From positions 1-64,000 of the forward strand of contig NZ_JAGHZV010000006.1 in the NCBI RefSeq assembly GCF_017745215.1: a stretch of 64,000 nt of DNA, in the 5' to 3' direction. The translations under genes were made by a program, and so were the position numbers. Of this stretch, positions 41,346 through 50,016 are shown piece after piece. The notes under the pieces are model-generated. The model had not been told where the DNA came from. It ran no database searches and saw nothing but the letters and a program-made list of their open reading frames with translations. The number at the start of each line of letters is the position of its first letter. The stretch's first letter is position 1. The DNA comes from Sphingomonas sp. (lineage in GTDB: Bacteria; Pseudomonadota; Alphaproteobacteria; Sphingomonadales; Sphingomonadaceae).

Positions 41346-42824
41346 CTACCGCAACGGCTTCGGCAAGGTCAGGCGGTAGACCAGGATTCGGCTGTCGTTG
41401 TCGAAGTCCGAATCGCAGGCCTGGCCCGACATCCGGCAATGCCGCGCGATGAAGTCGTTGTCGTTGCCGACGAGGAGGAAATAATCGGCCGGCCGGCCCC
41501 GCTCGAGGGCGGGGACGAGGTCCATCGCTTCCCATTTTTCGGACAGTCCCTCGACGCTGAGCCCGAAGCGCCCAAGCTGGACGGGGTTGAGCAGATTGAC
41601 CAGCTCGACCCAGTCCGCCGAGGCGACGCCCGGCCGCAGCGCCGTACCCGTCGGGTCGCGGAGCAGCGACACCGCGCCGGTCTCATAATCGGTGCCGGCA
41701 AGGTCGGTCGCGCCGGTGACATCGACGAGCAGCACGCTCTTGTACATGATCGGCGCCCCTCCCGGCCCGGCGCCATCGCCCAGCCCAGCCCCGTCGCGCG
41801 CGAGCATCAGGAAGCGATGGTCATCGAGCGCGCGGATCTCGCTCTGCGCGGCGGTGCGATCGGGCGCGCCGCCGTTGCCGTCGCCGGCATAAGCGGGGAG
41901 CTGGACGACATAATGCGCGCTGGGGGTCGCCGGGGTCGGCGAGCGGCTGACGTCATAGACCAGCACGCGGGTGTCGACGCGGCCGGCGGCACTACCGGTC
42001 GCGCTGTCCTGGATCAGCGCGCTCTGCAGCGCGACGAACAGCGTGCGGCCGTCGGGCGAGAGCGACATGCCCTCGGGGCCCTGGTTGTTGCGCCGGCCGC
42101 TCTCGGGCGGCTGGAGCGAGCCGAAGAAGGGCTGCCCGCCGCGCCGCGGCACCACGGCCGCGGGCGGCTGGATCACCCCGGTCAGCCGGCCGCGCTTGTC
42201 GAAGTGATAGACGTTCGCAGTATATTCGTCGCCGACGTAGAAGCCGCCGTCGCGGGTGAACTGCAGCGACTCCGCGTCGAGCGACACCTTGCCCGCGCCC
42301 ACGCCGCTGGCTGGCGCCGGCAGCAGCAAGCCGCGCTCGGTCAGCGTGCCTGCGCCCGGATCGGCGCCGGTGAACGGCTTGCCGCGGAAGTCGCGCAGCT
42401 CGATCCCGCCGTCGGGGACGAGGTCGACCCGGCCCGAGCCGGACGCGAAGCGGAGGCGGAACCGCTCGAGCCGCGCCGGATAGTCGAAGAAGAGGTTGGC
42501 GGCGGGATCGTTGCGGCCGCGGTCGGGCAGCGTCCAGAGCACACCCTCATAGTGATCGGCGACGCGCTTCCAGCTACCCGGCGCGATCTGGAGCGAGGAG
42601 AAGGACCCGAGCGTGTCGCCGAGGAAATCGACCGTGCCCGCGGGAAGCGAGCCGGTGCCGACCAGCCCCTGGTTCGTGAAGGTCTCGCCCCGCAGTGCGA
42701 CGCTGGTCGCGCCGGCGGTCTGGTCGAGGTGCGGCCGGGTGATCGCCACCTCCTCCCCGGCGGCGAGGCCGGGAAGGAGGCACGAGAGGATCAGCGCGGC
42801 GGCGCGGAGCGGCTTAGAAATCAA
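41346..42824 (-). CDS. Exported esterase-like phytase-family protein
   Basis: A secreted or periplasmic beta-propeller-type protein of the family named esterase-like activity of phytase. The TTG start at 42824 (then ISKPLRAAALILSCLLPGLAAG, a signal peptide) lies inside the last codons of the TonB receptor gene, overlapping it by 11 bases; this fits translational coupling. Family segments are VSLDAESLQFTRDGGFYVGDEYT near residue 175, GPEGMSLSPDGRTLFVALQSAL near 245 and VEGLSEKWEAMDLVPAL near 430. The product is 492 residues. It may release phosphate from organic phosphates taken up or bound by the receptor; that link is inferred. Confidence 0.85.
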   Translation of the reverse strand: MISKPLRAAALILSCLLPGLAAGEEVAITRPHLDQTAGATSVALRGETFTNQGLVGTGSLPAGTVDFLGDTLGSFSSLQIAPGSWKRVADHYEGVLWTLPDRGRNDPAANLFFDYPARLERFRLRFASGSGRVDLVPDGGIELRDFRGKPFTGADPGAGTLTERGLLLPAPASGVGAGKVSLDAESLQFTRDGGFYVGDEYTANVYHFDKRGRLTGVIQPPAAVVPRRGGQPFFGSLQPPESGRRNNQGPEGMSLSPDGRTLFVALQSALIQDSATGSAAGRVDTRVLVYDVSRSPTPATPSAHYVVQLPAYAGDGNGGAPDRTAAQSEIRALDDHRFLMLARDGAGLGDGAGPGGAPIMYKSVLLVDVTGATDLAGTDYETGAVSLLRDPTGTALRPGVASADWVELVNLLNPVQLGRFGLSVEGLSEKWEAMDLVPALERGRPADYFLLVGNDNDFIARHCRMSGQACDSDFDNDSRILVYRLTLPKPLR

Positions 42825-45195
42825 AGCCGATCGTGCCGAACACCTGGCGCGGCGCCGAGGCGTGGAACACCAGGATGGTCCCGGCCGCATCGTCGGGCGC
42901 GAACACGCTGTTGTCGAAGTTCGACGCGTAGCGCTTGTTGGTCAGGTTGGTGACGTTGAAGCGGATCTTCGCGCCCTTGAGCGGGCCCACGGCGCCGAAG
43001 TCGTAACCCAAACCGAGGTCGAGCGTGGCATAGCCGCCGAAGCTCTGGTCGTTGGTGTAGGTGTAGTAGCGCCGGCCGGTGTACTTGCCCTGGAGCGAAC
43101 CCCAGAAGCCGTCGTGGTTCACCGTGAGGACGCTCGCGAACATCTGCTTGGGCGTATCCACCTGCTGCTTGCCGGCGGTCGCCTTGGTCACACAGCTGTT
43201 GCCCGTGCACCAGTTGAGATTGTCGTCATAGGTGGTCTTGTTGAGCGAGCCCGAATTGTACCAGCTCAGCCACGCCGTCGGCCGCCACAGCACGCCGAGC
43301 TCGACGCCCTTGCTGGTGACGCTGCCGGCGTTGTGGAAGGAGTTGCCGCAGCCGGGGTTCTGCTGCTGGTTGGTCGGGCAGGGGTTGTACTGCAACAGGC
43401 GATTGTCGAACTTCACGCGATAGCCGCTCAGCGACACCTGCAGCGGGCCGCTGACATAGCGATAGCCGCCCTCGAGGCTCTTCGACGTCTCGGGCTTGAG
43501 CGTCTTGCCCTGCACGTCCCAGACCGACTGAGTCACCGACTGCGGCCCGAGCTTGAAGCCGCCCTGGTACATGGCCATGTTCTCGGCATAGCTGGCGAAC
43601 AGCTCGTGCCCGGGCGCGACCTGCCAGTGCGCGCCGACCTCGGGCAGGAAATTGTCCTTGGCGACCAGCGAGCCATTGGCGAACTGGGTCGAGGCCGGCG
43701 GCGCCGCCTTGGCGATGCCGGGAAGCGCATAGGCGTCCGAGCGCGAATAGGTGCTCTTGAAGCCGAAGTCGAAGCTCAGCGTGTCATCGAGCAGCCGGAC
43801 CGTGTCCTGCACGTAGAACTGGCGGGTCTTCCACTTGGTCTCCTGCACCCATTGCGCGGTGTCGGGCTGGCCCTTGAGGAACTGCGCCAGGCTGAACGGG
43901 CCGGTGACGTTGGCCCAGATGTAGCGCGCCGCGCTGCTGGTGTTGCCTTCGATCCAGAAGCCCGCTTCGAGCTCGTTGAAGGCAACCTTCCAGTTGACGC
44001 TGCCGAGCACGCCGGTGCGGTCGATCGTGTAGCGCGTGTCGCGAATCTGGACGGGGAGGTCGTCGGCAGTCGATGCCGTGCCCTGGTTCGACAGGCCGAA
44101 GATCCAGTTGTTGCCCGCGCCCTTGTCGCTGTGGTGATAGCCCTGGATGCGCACGCTCAGCGACTTGGTGAGGTCGAACTCGCCCTTCAGGTAGAAGAGG
44201 TTGTCGTTGCGCAGGATCTGGCCGTTGGTGAAGGTCACGTCGGCGCGCTTCTCGGGCAGCGTCGAGTCGACGCAGGTGATCGAGGGCACGTTGGTGGTGC
44301 AGTCGGCGCGGGCGAGATAATCCTGCCAGTTCGGCGCATAGCCGCCCAAGTCCCAGCCGCGGCGCGAGAGCACTTCCTTCGAGAGATAGGTGTCGTCGGC
44401 CTGGTTGGTGCGCGAGATGTCGGCGAAGGCGGTCAGCTTGATGCCGTCGGTCTTGTACTGGAGCTTGCCGTTGAATTGCTTGCCGGTCGACTTGTTGTAC
44501 GCGGCCTGGTTCACGAACAGGTCCTGCTGGACGTACTGGCCCGAGAAATAGGCCGAGAAGCCGCCATGCTCGCCGGTGTCGAAGCGCACGAAGGTGCGCA
44601 GGCTGTCCTCGCTGCCGACGGTGCCGTTGACCGACAGGCCCATGTCCTTGTGCGGATCGCTCGAGACATAGGTCAGCGCGCCGCCGAGGTTGCTCGTCGA
44701 GGGAATGCCGAGGCCGGCGATGCCGGTCGCGAGGTCGGCGCGGCCGAGGTTCTCGGAGATCAGCGCGCGGCTGATCGTGAGGCCGTTGTAGTTGTTGTAG
44801 GCGCCGTCGCCGAGCGGCATGCCGTCCAGCGTATAGCCGAGGTGGGTGGTGCTGAAGCCGCGAACCTGGAGCGACAGCGACTGTTCGTTGACGCCGAGCG
44901 CGTCGATCGACTGCGCCATCACGCCCGGCAGGAAGTTCAGCGCCTTCTGGACGCTGGTGCCCGGCGGCAGCGAATCGAGGTTCTGCGGCACGAGGGTCGA
45001 GACCGAACGGGTCTGGCCGGTACCGACGACGACGATCTCGTCCGACCCGCCGGCATCGACGCTTTCATCCGCCGCCACAGTCCCGTCGCTGGCCTGGGCG
45101 TGCGCGGCGGGCGCGAGCGCGGCCAGCGCGGCGGAGGCCATCAGGTAGGCGCAAGCGTGGCGGAGGCGCAGCGGGCGGCGCGAGAAATCTGTCAT
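42814..45195 (-). CDS. TonB-dependent outer-membrane receptor
   Basis: A 22-strand outer-membrane barrel receptor of 793 residues from MTDFSRRPLRLRHACAYLM (signal peptide to AAHAQ). The start at 45195 is preferred to an in-frame ATG 12 codons upstream because it gives a normal signal peptide. The TonB box is DEIVVVGTG near residue 53, the plug shows RGFSTTHLGYTLDGMPLGDG, and the C-terminus ends in TIGFDF with a terminal Phe. It needs the TonB-ExbB-ExbD motor. The downstream phytase-type gene overlaps it, suggesting uptake of a phosphorylated or phosphate-linked substrate. Substrate not identified. Confidence 0.93.
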   Translation of the reverse strand: MTDFSRRPLRLRHACAYLMASAALAALAPAAHAQASDGTVAADESVDAGGSDEIVVVGTGQTRSVSTLVPQNLDSLPPGTSVQKALNFLPGVMAQSIDALGVNEQSLSLQVRGFSTTHLGYTLDGMPLGDGAYNNYNGLTISRALISENLGRADLATGIAGLGIPSTSNLGGALTYVSSDPHKDMGLSVNGTVGSEDSLRTFVRFDTGEHGGFSAYFSGQYVQQDLFVNQAAYNKSTGKQFNGKLQYKTDGIKLTAFADISRTNQADDTYLSKEVLSRRGWDLGGYAPNWQDYLARADCTTNVPSITCVDSTLPEKRADVTFTNGQILRNDNLFYLKGEFDLTKSLSVRIQGYHHSDKGAGNNWIFGLSNQGTASTADDLPVQIRDTRYTIDRTGVLGSVNWKVAFNELEAGFWIEGNTSSAARYIWANVTGPFSLAQFLKGQPDTAQWVQETKWKTRQFYVQDTVRLLDDTLSFDFGFKSTYSRSDAYALPGIAKAAPPASTQFANGSLVAKDNFLPEVGAHWQVAPGHELFASYAENMAMYQGGFKLGPQSVTQSVWDVQGKTLKPETSKSLEGGYRYVSGPLQVSLSGYRVKFDNRLLQYNPCPTNQQQNPGCGNSFHNAGSVTSKGVELGVLWRPTAWLSWYNSGSLNKTTYDDNLNWCTGNSCVTKATAGKQQVDTPKQMFASVLTVNHDGFWGSLQGKYTGRRYYTYTNDQSFGGYATLDLGLGYDFGAVGPLKGAKIRFNVTNLTNKRYASNFDNSVFAPDDAAGTILVFHASAPRQVFGTIGFDF

Positions 45196-45623
45196 TATCA
45201 ATCCCCATCCGACGGCAGGAGGCCGCCCCACCCGCGCCGCTAAGGCGGATTCGCGTCGGTATCGTTACGAAGCCACGACACTTTGATGACGATGCATGGC
45301 AATCAAATTTCGTTGCTCAACCGCAACGGCAGGGCGTGCGTTGCCGAACCATGCCGCGCGGGAAGCCGCGCTGCTCGAAGCTATCGGGGCGCGGCACTCA
45401 GGCGAAGCGAACCGCGACAGGCTTCACCGGATAGCCCTGGCGACCCGCGCCGCAAGCCTTCCGCCGCGAATCGGCTCCGACAGAATCGTTTCAGGTTCAA
45501 CACATTAGATGAGAAACCTAGATCAACTGCGGCTCGTCACGCATCCGGAACGGCGCTTTCCGATTTGTTAAATTTCAAGCTGTTGAAAGGGCGCACGGGC
45601 GGGGGAGAACGCCAGAGGATATC
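45196..45623. other. Intergenic region between the TonB receptor and PilZ genes (428 bp)
   Basis: No supported gene is present; short frames here lack ribosome sites and family features. It should hold the divergent promoters of the receptor (leftward) and PilZ protein (rightward). A symmetric dyad is annotated at 45282. I looked for a cobalamin riboswitch on the receptor side and saw no B12 box. Confidence 0.5.
45282..45307 (-). promoter_or_regulatory. 26-bp symmetric dyad upstream of the TonB receptor
   Basis: TTTGAT (45282-45287), ATGCAT (45292-45297) and ATCAAA (45302-45307) share one centre, with one further matching C-G pair between. It is 87-112 bases upstream of the receptor start at 45195. 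Such a symmetric site is a good repressor or activator candidate for the receptor/phytase pair; the regulator is unknown. Confidence 0.45.
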
Positions 45624-46127
45624 ATGTCGAGTCCGGTTCAGCGCGAACCTCGCAGGACGGTTCGGATCAGTGCGCGGATGCGTGTCGATTCGAGCTGCTG
45701 CAACGTCACGATCTGCAACGTCTCGTCGCGCGGGCTCATGCTGCGCGCGACGCAGGCGCCGCCGCGGGGCGCCTATGTCGAGCTGATGCGTCCGGGCGCG
45801 GTCACCGTTGCGCGCGTGGTCTGGTCGGACGGCGTGACGTTCGGCGTGCAGACACGCGAGAAGCTCGACGTCAAGGCGATGACCAATCCCGCCGCGGCGG
45901 GCAGCTCGCTCGCGCTCCAGCCGCAGCGCAGCTCGGCCGAGTTCGCGCCCGCCGCGCGAAGCTATGTCGGCGGCCTCCATGCCGGGGCGGCCAGCGAGGC
46001 GACCGGCCACCGACTGCAGTATCTCGCGATCGGTTTCGTCGTGCTGTTCGCCGCGATCTTCGGCGCGCTGCTCGCGCACGACTTGCTGAGCGGCCTCAGC
46101 CGCGCCGTCACCACCGCGATGCGTTGA
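45624..46127 (+). CDS. PilZ domain protein with C-terminal membrane helix
   Basis: A c-di-GMP-binding PilZ protein of 167 residues. The binding motif is complete: RRTVR near residues 10-14 (R-x3-R) and NVSSRG near residues 32-37 (N-x-S-x2-G). The PilZ fold covers about residues 8-85. A linker is followed by a membrane helix LQYLAIGFVVLFAAIFGALLAH near residue 130-151, so the receptor is probably tethered to the inner membrane with its N-terminus inside. With the GGDEF-EAL protein at 27639 it makes up the visible c-di-GMP components of the window. Confidence 0.9.
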   Translation: MSSPVQREPRRTVRISARMRVDSSCCNVTICNVSSRGLMLRATQAPPRGAYVELMRPGAVTVARVVWSDGVTFGVQTREKLDVKAMTNPAAAGSSLALQPQRSSAEFAPAARSYVGGLHAGAASEATGHRLQYLAIGFVVLFAAIFGALLAHDLLSGLSRAVTTAMR

Positions 46128-46135
46128 TCGCGATA

Positions 46136-46345
46136 TTATTTGCGGTTGCCCCGCCAGTAGAGCAACCCGGCGACGATCGCCGCCGACCCGATGCCCACCG
46201 CGGCGCCCAGGCCGATCTGCTTCGCCGAGGGCGCCCAGCGCTTCTTCGCGTCGATCGCGGCCTTCACGGCAGCGAGCGTCTCGCCCATCGGTTCCTCGTC
46301 CTCGTTCGCGGGAGGCTGCGGCTTGGATACGGGTTTCCTGGTCAT
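46136..46345 (-). CDS. Small membrane protein (69 residues)
   Basis: The protein has a charged, proline-rich N-terminus (MTRKPVSKPQPPANEDEEP), an amphipathic segment and one membrane helix QIGLGAAVGIGSAAIVAGLLYW ending in RGNRK. It is convergent with the PilZ gene, the stops lying 8 bases apart, and divergent from the aminotransferase. Size and composition fit a genuine small inner-membrane protein. No family recognised and no function assigned. Confidence 0.65.
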   Translation of the reverse strand: MTRKPVSKPQPPANEDEEPMGETLAAVKAAIDAKKRWAPSAKQIGLGAAVGIGSAAIVAGLLYWRGNRK

Positions 46346-46370
46346 GGCCTTACTCTATCAGGAACTATAC

Positions 46371-46386
46371 TTAACGAGCCGCTAAC
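46371..46386. promoter_or_regulatory. CtrA-type site in the small-membrane-protein/aminotransferase gap
   Basis: TTAA-N7-CTAAC (46371-46386); on the other strand TTAG-N7-TTAA. One mismatch from the CtrA consensus TTAA-N7-TTAA. It lies 26 bases upstream of the leftward gene (start 46345) and 64 bases upstream of the rightward one (46450). Inferred from pattern. Confidence 0.35.
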
Positions 46387-46449
46387 GAACGCGTTGCCTG
46401 CTGGCAATTCATGCTTTCCCCGAACCCATGTCCGTTGCAGAAGCAGCCG

Positions 46450-47607
46450 ATGCACCGCGTCTATGCCCGGATGGGCACCACCATCTTCGAAGCCATGTCC
46501 GCCCGTGCCCGCGAGACCGGGGCGATCAACCTCGGCCAGGGCTTTTCCGATGGCCGCGGGCCCGAGCCGGTGCTCGAGGCCGCGGCCAGGGCGCTGCTCG
46601 ATAAGTCGAACCAGTACCCGCCGATGCCGGGCCTCATCGAGCTGCGCCAGGGCGTCGCCGATCATTATGCCCGCCACCAGGGGCTGAACCTCGCTGCCGA
46701 GGAAGTGATCGTCACCTCGGGGGCGACGGAGGCGCTCGCCGCTGCGATCCTCGCGCTGGTCGAGCCGGGCGACGAAGTCATCTGCTTCCAGCCGCTCTAC
46801 GACGCCTATGTGCCGCTGATCGAGCGCGCCGGCGGCGTGCCGCGCCTCGTCCGGCTCGAGCCGCCGCACTGGCGCGTCGACCGCGCGATGCTCGAGGCGG
46901 CGGTGACCGCGAAGACGCGGCTGCTGCTGCTCTGCAATCCGCTCAACCCGACCGCGACGATGTCGAGCGCCGACGAGCTCGCGCTGCTCGCCGACTTCTG
47001 CGTCGCGCATGACCTCACCGCGATCTGCGACGAAGTGTGGGAGCATGTCACCTTCGATGGCGCGCGGCACCTCCCGCTGATCGGCTTCCCCGGCATGCGC
47101 GAGCGGACCGTGAAGATCGGCAGCGCGGGCAAGATCTTCGCGCTCACCGGCTGGAAGGTCGGCTGGATGTGCGCCGCGCCGCACCTCGCCAGGGGGCTCG
47201 CCAAGGCGCACCAGTTCCTGACCTTCACCACCCCGCCCAACCTGCAATGGGCCTGCGCCGAGGGGCTCGCGACGCAGGACGGCTGGGTACAGCAGTCGCG
47301 CCACGGCTTCCAGGCGGGCCGCGACCGGCTGAAGGCGGGGCTAGAGGCTGCGGGACTGGTGACGCTGCCGAGCGCTGCGACCTATTTCCTCTCGGTCGAC
47401 CTCGCCGCCTCGGGGATCGCGATGGACGACGTCACCTTCTGCGATCGGCTGATCGAGGAAGCGGGGGTGGTGACGATTCCGGTCTCGGCCTTCTACGCGC
47501 AGGATGCGGTGACCAACGTCGTCCGCTTCGCCTTCTGCAAGCAGGACGCGGTGCTCGATGCCGCGATCGAGCGGATCGGCGAATGGATGCGCGGACGGAA
47601 CGATTAG
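46450..47607 (+). CDS. Class I/II PLP aminotransferase, YbdL-like
   Basis: A fold-type I aminotransferase of 385 residues. I chose ATG at 46450 (MHRVYARMGTTIFEAMS); an upstream ATG at 46411 would add 13 residues without family resemblance. The PLP site shows NPLNPTATMSS, CDEVWEHV (Asp/Tyr-equivalent region) and the Schiff-base lysine in GSAGKIFALTGWKVGW near residue 230. The sequence is closest in pattern to the methionine/KMTB aminotransferase YbdL (GTTIF, INLGQGF, VKIGSAGK, HQFLTF). That would complete the methionine salvage pathway whose mtnBDCA operon lies 3 kb downstream; the assignment is inference. Confidence 0.88.
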   Translation: MHRVYARMGTTIFEAMSARARETGAINLGQGFSDGRGPEPVLEAAARALLDKSNQYPPMPGLIELRQGVADHYARHQGLNLAAEEVIVTSGATEALAAAILALVEPGDEVICFQPLYDAYVPLIERAGGVPRLVRLEPPHWRVDRAMLEAAVTAKTRLLLLCNPLNPTATMSSADELALLADFCVAHDLTAICDEVWEHVTFDGARHLPLIGFPGMRERTVKIGSAGKIFALTGWKVGWMCAAPHLARGLAKAHQFLTFTTPPNLQWACAEGLATQDGWVQQSRHGFQAGRDRLKAGLEAAGLVTLPSAATYFLSVDLAASGIAMDDVTFCDRLIEEAGVVTIPVSAFYAQDAVTNVVRFAFCKQDAVLDAAIERIGEWMRGRND

Positions 47608-47711
47608 TCGCGACAGTCCAAGAATTTCTACTGTCAACCACCCCCAAGGGGTAGCTTGCCGCCCGGCCGGCCGCTCCACACATCGGCGCTTTCAGCAGGA
47701 AGGTGCCTCCC

Positions 47712-48977
47712 ATGCCTCGCTTCGCCCAGCCCGTCTACATCGCCGCCGGCCTCCGTACGCCTTTCGGGCGCGGCGGCGGAGCCCTCGCCGATCATGATGC
47801 GATCACGCTCTCGGTGCCGCTCGCCCAGGCGATGGCCGGGAAGGCGAGGCCCGACCTGTTCATCTGGGGCACGGTGATCCCGAGCCTCGGCTGGAGCAAC
47901 CTCGGCCGCGAGATCTGGCTCGACGCCGGGCTCGATCCTACCGTCCCTGCCTGGTCGAACGTCCTCGCCTGCTCGACGAGCATGGTGGCGGCCTTCAACG
48001 GCGCCGGCATGATCGGGGGCGACATCGACCTCGTCCTCGTCGGCGGCGTCGAAGTGATGAGCAACCCGCCGATCGGGATCCAACTGGAGGTCTCCAAGCG
48101 GATCGTGAAGCTGTTCCGCACCGATCCTCCGGCAGCGCTGGCCGCGCTCCAGGCGCTCACTCCCAATGACCTGGTGCTGCCGGTCAAGGGCTGGGCCAAC
48201 CGCATCACCGGCCGCACGATGGGCGACCATATGGAGGAGACTGCCAAGATCTGGTCGATCAGCCGCGAGGCGCAGGACGATTGGTCGCTCAAGAGCCACC
48301 AGCGCTCGGTCGCGGGCTGGGAGCGCGGCTTCTTCGACGATCTGGTGATCGCGCTGCCCGAGATCAGCCGCGATGCCAATCCGCGCGCGGACACCTCGGC
48401 GGAGAAGCTCGCGGCGCTGCCTCCGGCGTTCGACAAGACCAGCGGCCAGGGCACGCTGACCGCGGGCAACAGCTCGCCGATCACCGACGGCGCGGCGGCC
48501 TGCTGGGTGGCGAGCGCCGAAGGGCTGACGCGGCTTCCGGCGGGGATCTATCACGCCGAACTCGTCGACCATGAGATTGCCGCGGTCGACCATGGCGTCG
48601 ACGGGCTGCTGATGGCGCCGAGCTTTGCGATCCCGCGGCTGCTCGCGCGGCACGGGCTGCGCTACGACGACATCGCGCTGTGGGAGATCCACGAGGCGTT
48701 CTCGGCGCAGGTGCTCGCCAACGTCGCCGCGCTCGAGAAGCCGGGCTGGACCCGCGAGCGCGCGGCCGTGGATTTCGACTTCGGGCCCTTCCCCTGGGAT
48801 CGTGTGAACCCCAACGGCGGCTCGGTGGCGATCGGCCATCCCTTCGCGGCGACCGGTGCGCGCGACCTGAGCCAGGCGGTCAAGGAGCTGTGGGACAAGC
48901 CCTCGGGCAGCTGGGCGGTGGTCAGCGTCTGCGCCGACGGCGGCCATGGCACGGTGTCGCTTCTGCGGCGGCCCTGA
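47712..48977 (+). CDS. Thiolase family acetyl-CoA C-acyltransferase
   Basis: A thiolase of 421 residues from MPRFAQPVYIAAGLRTPFGRG, with an AGGAAGG site upstream; the in-frame GTG at 47703 is less likely. The catalytic nucleophile is the Cys in VLACSTSMVAA near residue 88, with WEIHEAFSAQVL, NPNGGSVAIGHPFAATGARD (His) and the second Cys in CADGGHGTV near the end. It could be a biosynthetic or a degradative thiolase; the arrangement (single gene, no fadB partner nearby) does not decide. It is rightward and 104 bases after the aminotransferase. Confidence 0.92.
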   Translation: MPRFAQPVYIAAGLRTPFGRGGGALADHDAITLSVPLAQAMAGKARPDLFIWGTVIPSLGWSNLGREIWLDAGLDPTVPAWSNVLACSTSMVAAFNGAGMIGGDIDLVLVGGVEVMSNPPIGIQLEVSKRIVKLFRTDPPAALAALQALTPNDLVLPVKGWANRITGRTMGDHMEETAKIWSISREAQDDWSLKSHQRSVAGWERGFFDDLVIALPEISRDANPRADTSAEKLAALPPAFDKTSGQGTLTAGNSSPITDGAAACWVASAEGLTRLPAGIYHAELVDHEIAAVDHGVDGLLMAPSFAIPRLLARHGLRYDDIALWEIHEAFSAQVLANVAALEKPGWTRERAAVDFDFGPFPWDRVNPNGGSVAIGHPFAATGARDLSQAVKELWDKPSGSWAVVSVCADGGHGTVSLLRRP

Positions 48978-49135
48978 CACCTTGCTGTAACCGCTTGGTC
49001 ATCCGGACGGTCGGCCGCCAGCCACCCCTCCACTCATCGCCGTACAGGCTCGTTCCATCGACGGGCGGGCAACAACCCCGCGCCGCGGCTCGTTCGCCGC
49101 ATCGTCCGGGGAGTATCAAGTACGGAGTGTAAGGG

Positions 49136-49867
49136 ATGACCAAGTTCGGGATGATGTTGCGCGGCGCCGGTGTCGCTGCGCTGCTTGCGACGACGGCGAT
49201 GGCGTCGCCGGCGATGGCGCAAAGCCGCGAGGACCGCGCTCGCGTCGCGATCGGCGAAGCGCGCGCGAAGATCGATGCGGCGGTGAAGACCGGCGCGACG
49301 GGCGAAGTGCCCACCCTCGTCGCGCAGGCGCAGGATGCGCTACGCTCGGCCGAGGAGCAGTTCCACCGCGATCACAACGCCACCGCGATCGACGAAGCGC
49401 ACCGCGCCTCGCTGCTCGCCGACCAGGCGCTTGGCCTCGCCGAGCGCAACAAGACCGAAGCGGCCCAGACCGCGGAAGCCGATCGCGTGAGCGCCGAGGC
49501 TGCGGCGCAATCCGCCCAGGCCAACGCAGAAGCCGAGCGGCTGCAACGCGAAAATGCCGAGGCCGCAGCGCAATCCGCGCAGGTGAGCGCGGCCGATGCG
49601 AGCGCACGTGCGGAGGCCGCCGAAGCGAAGGCCTCGACCGCGTCCGCCGATGCTGCCGCGGCGCGCGCCGAACTGGCCGCGCGCCCTGCCGCCACCACCA
49701 CCGAAGTGACCACCACGACCCAGCCGGTGGCGCGAACCTATTCGGTCAAGAAATCGACCACTACCGTCCGCCGCGCGCCTGCCAAGAAGAAGGCTAGCAC
49801 CACGACCAGGGTGGTGACGCCGGCGACGACGACCACCACGACGGTAAAGACACAGCAGCAACCGTAA
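49136..49867 (+). CDS. Exported alanine-rich coiled-coil protein with Lys/Thr-rich tail
   Basis: The 243-residue protein has a signal peptide (MTKFGMMLRGAGVAALLATT to PAMAQ), an Ala/Glu-rich region of heptad-like coiled coil (about residues 30-165, with repeated EAAAQSAQ units at about 124 and 143), and a low-complexity tail of Thr, Lys, Arg and Pro (RRAPAKKKASTTTR, then TTTTTVKTQQQP). The basic tail and coiled coil suggest an extended periplasmic or envelope-associated protein. I do not recognise a family. AAGGG precedes the ATG. Low complexity means the family call would be unreliable. Confidence 0.75.
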   Translation: MTKFGMMLRGAGVAALLATTAMASPAMAQSREDRARVAIGEARAKIDAAVKTGATGEVPTLVAQAQDALRSAEEQFHRDHNATAIDEAHRASLLADQALGLAERNKTEAAQTAEADRVSAEAAAQSAQANAEAERLQRENAEAAAQSAQVSAADASARAEAAEAKASTASADAAAARAELAARPAATTTEVTTTTQPVARTYSVKKSTTTVRRAPAKKKASTTTRVVTPATTTTTTVKTQQQP

Positions 49868-49883
49868 GCCGTTCGTCCGGGGT

Positions 49884-49910
49884 GCGCCGTTCCCTCCAGG
49901 GGAGCGGCGC
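49884..49910 (+). terminator. Hairpin after the coiled-coil gene
   Basis: GCGCCG (49884-49889) and TCCC (49891-49894) pair with GGGA (49900-49903) and CGGCGC (49905-49910), with one unpaired base per arm. It starts 16 bases after the stop. There is no real T-run, so it may be a hairpin that stabilises the 3' end. Confidence 0.55.
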
Positions 49911-50016
49911 GCCTTGGTTATCAAACCTTTACGCGCGGCTGCGTTGTTTACCGAAATGGCAGCGGCACGCACCGCGGCCTAGGGTAGCTCGTCTTTTGAA
50001 GGGGGGCGCACCAGCC

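Noticed and set aside
42613..45243. 876-residue open frame on the plus strand across the TonB receptor
   Set aside because: The opposite strand encodes a clear TonB-dependent receptor. The plus frame is Arg/Glu/Ala/Val-rich without recognisable domains and has no ribosome site.
45196..45623. Cobalamin riboswitch before the TonB receptor
   Set aside because: I looked for a B12 box and the related conserved pairing on the minus strand and found neither.
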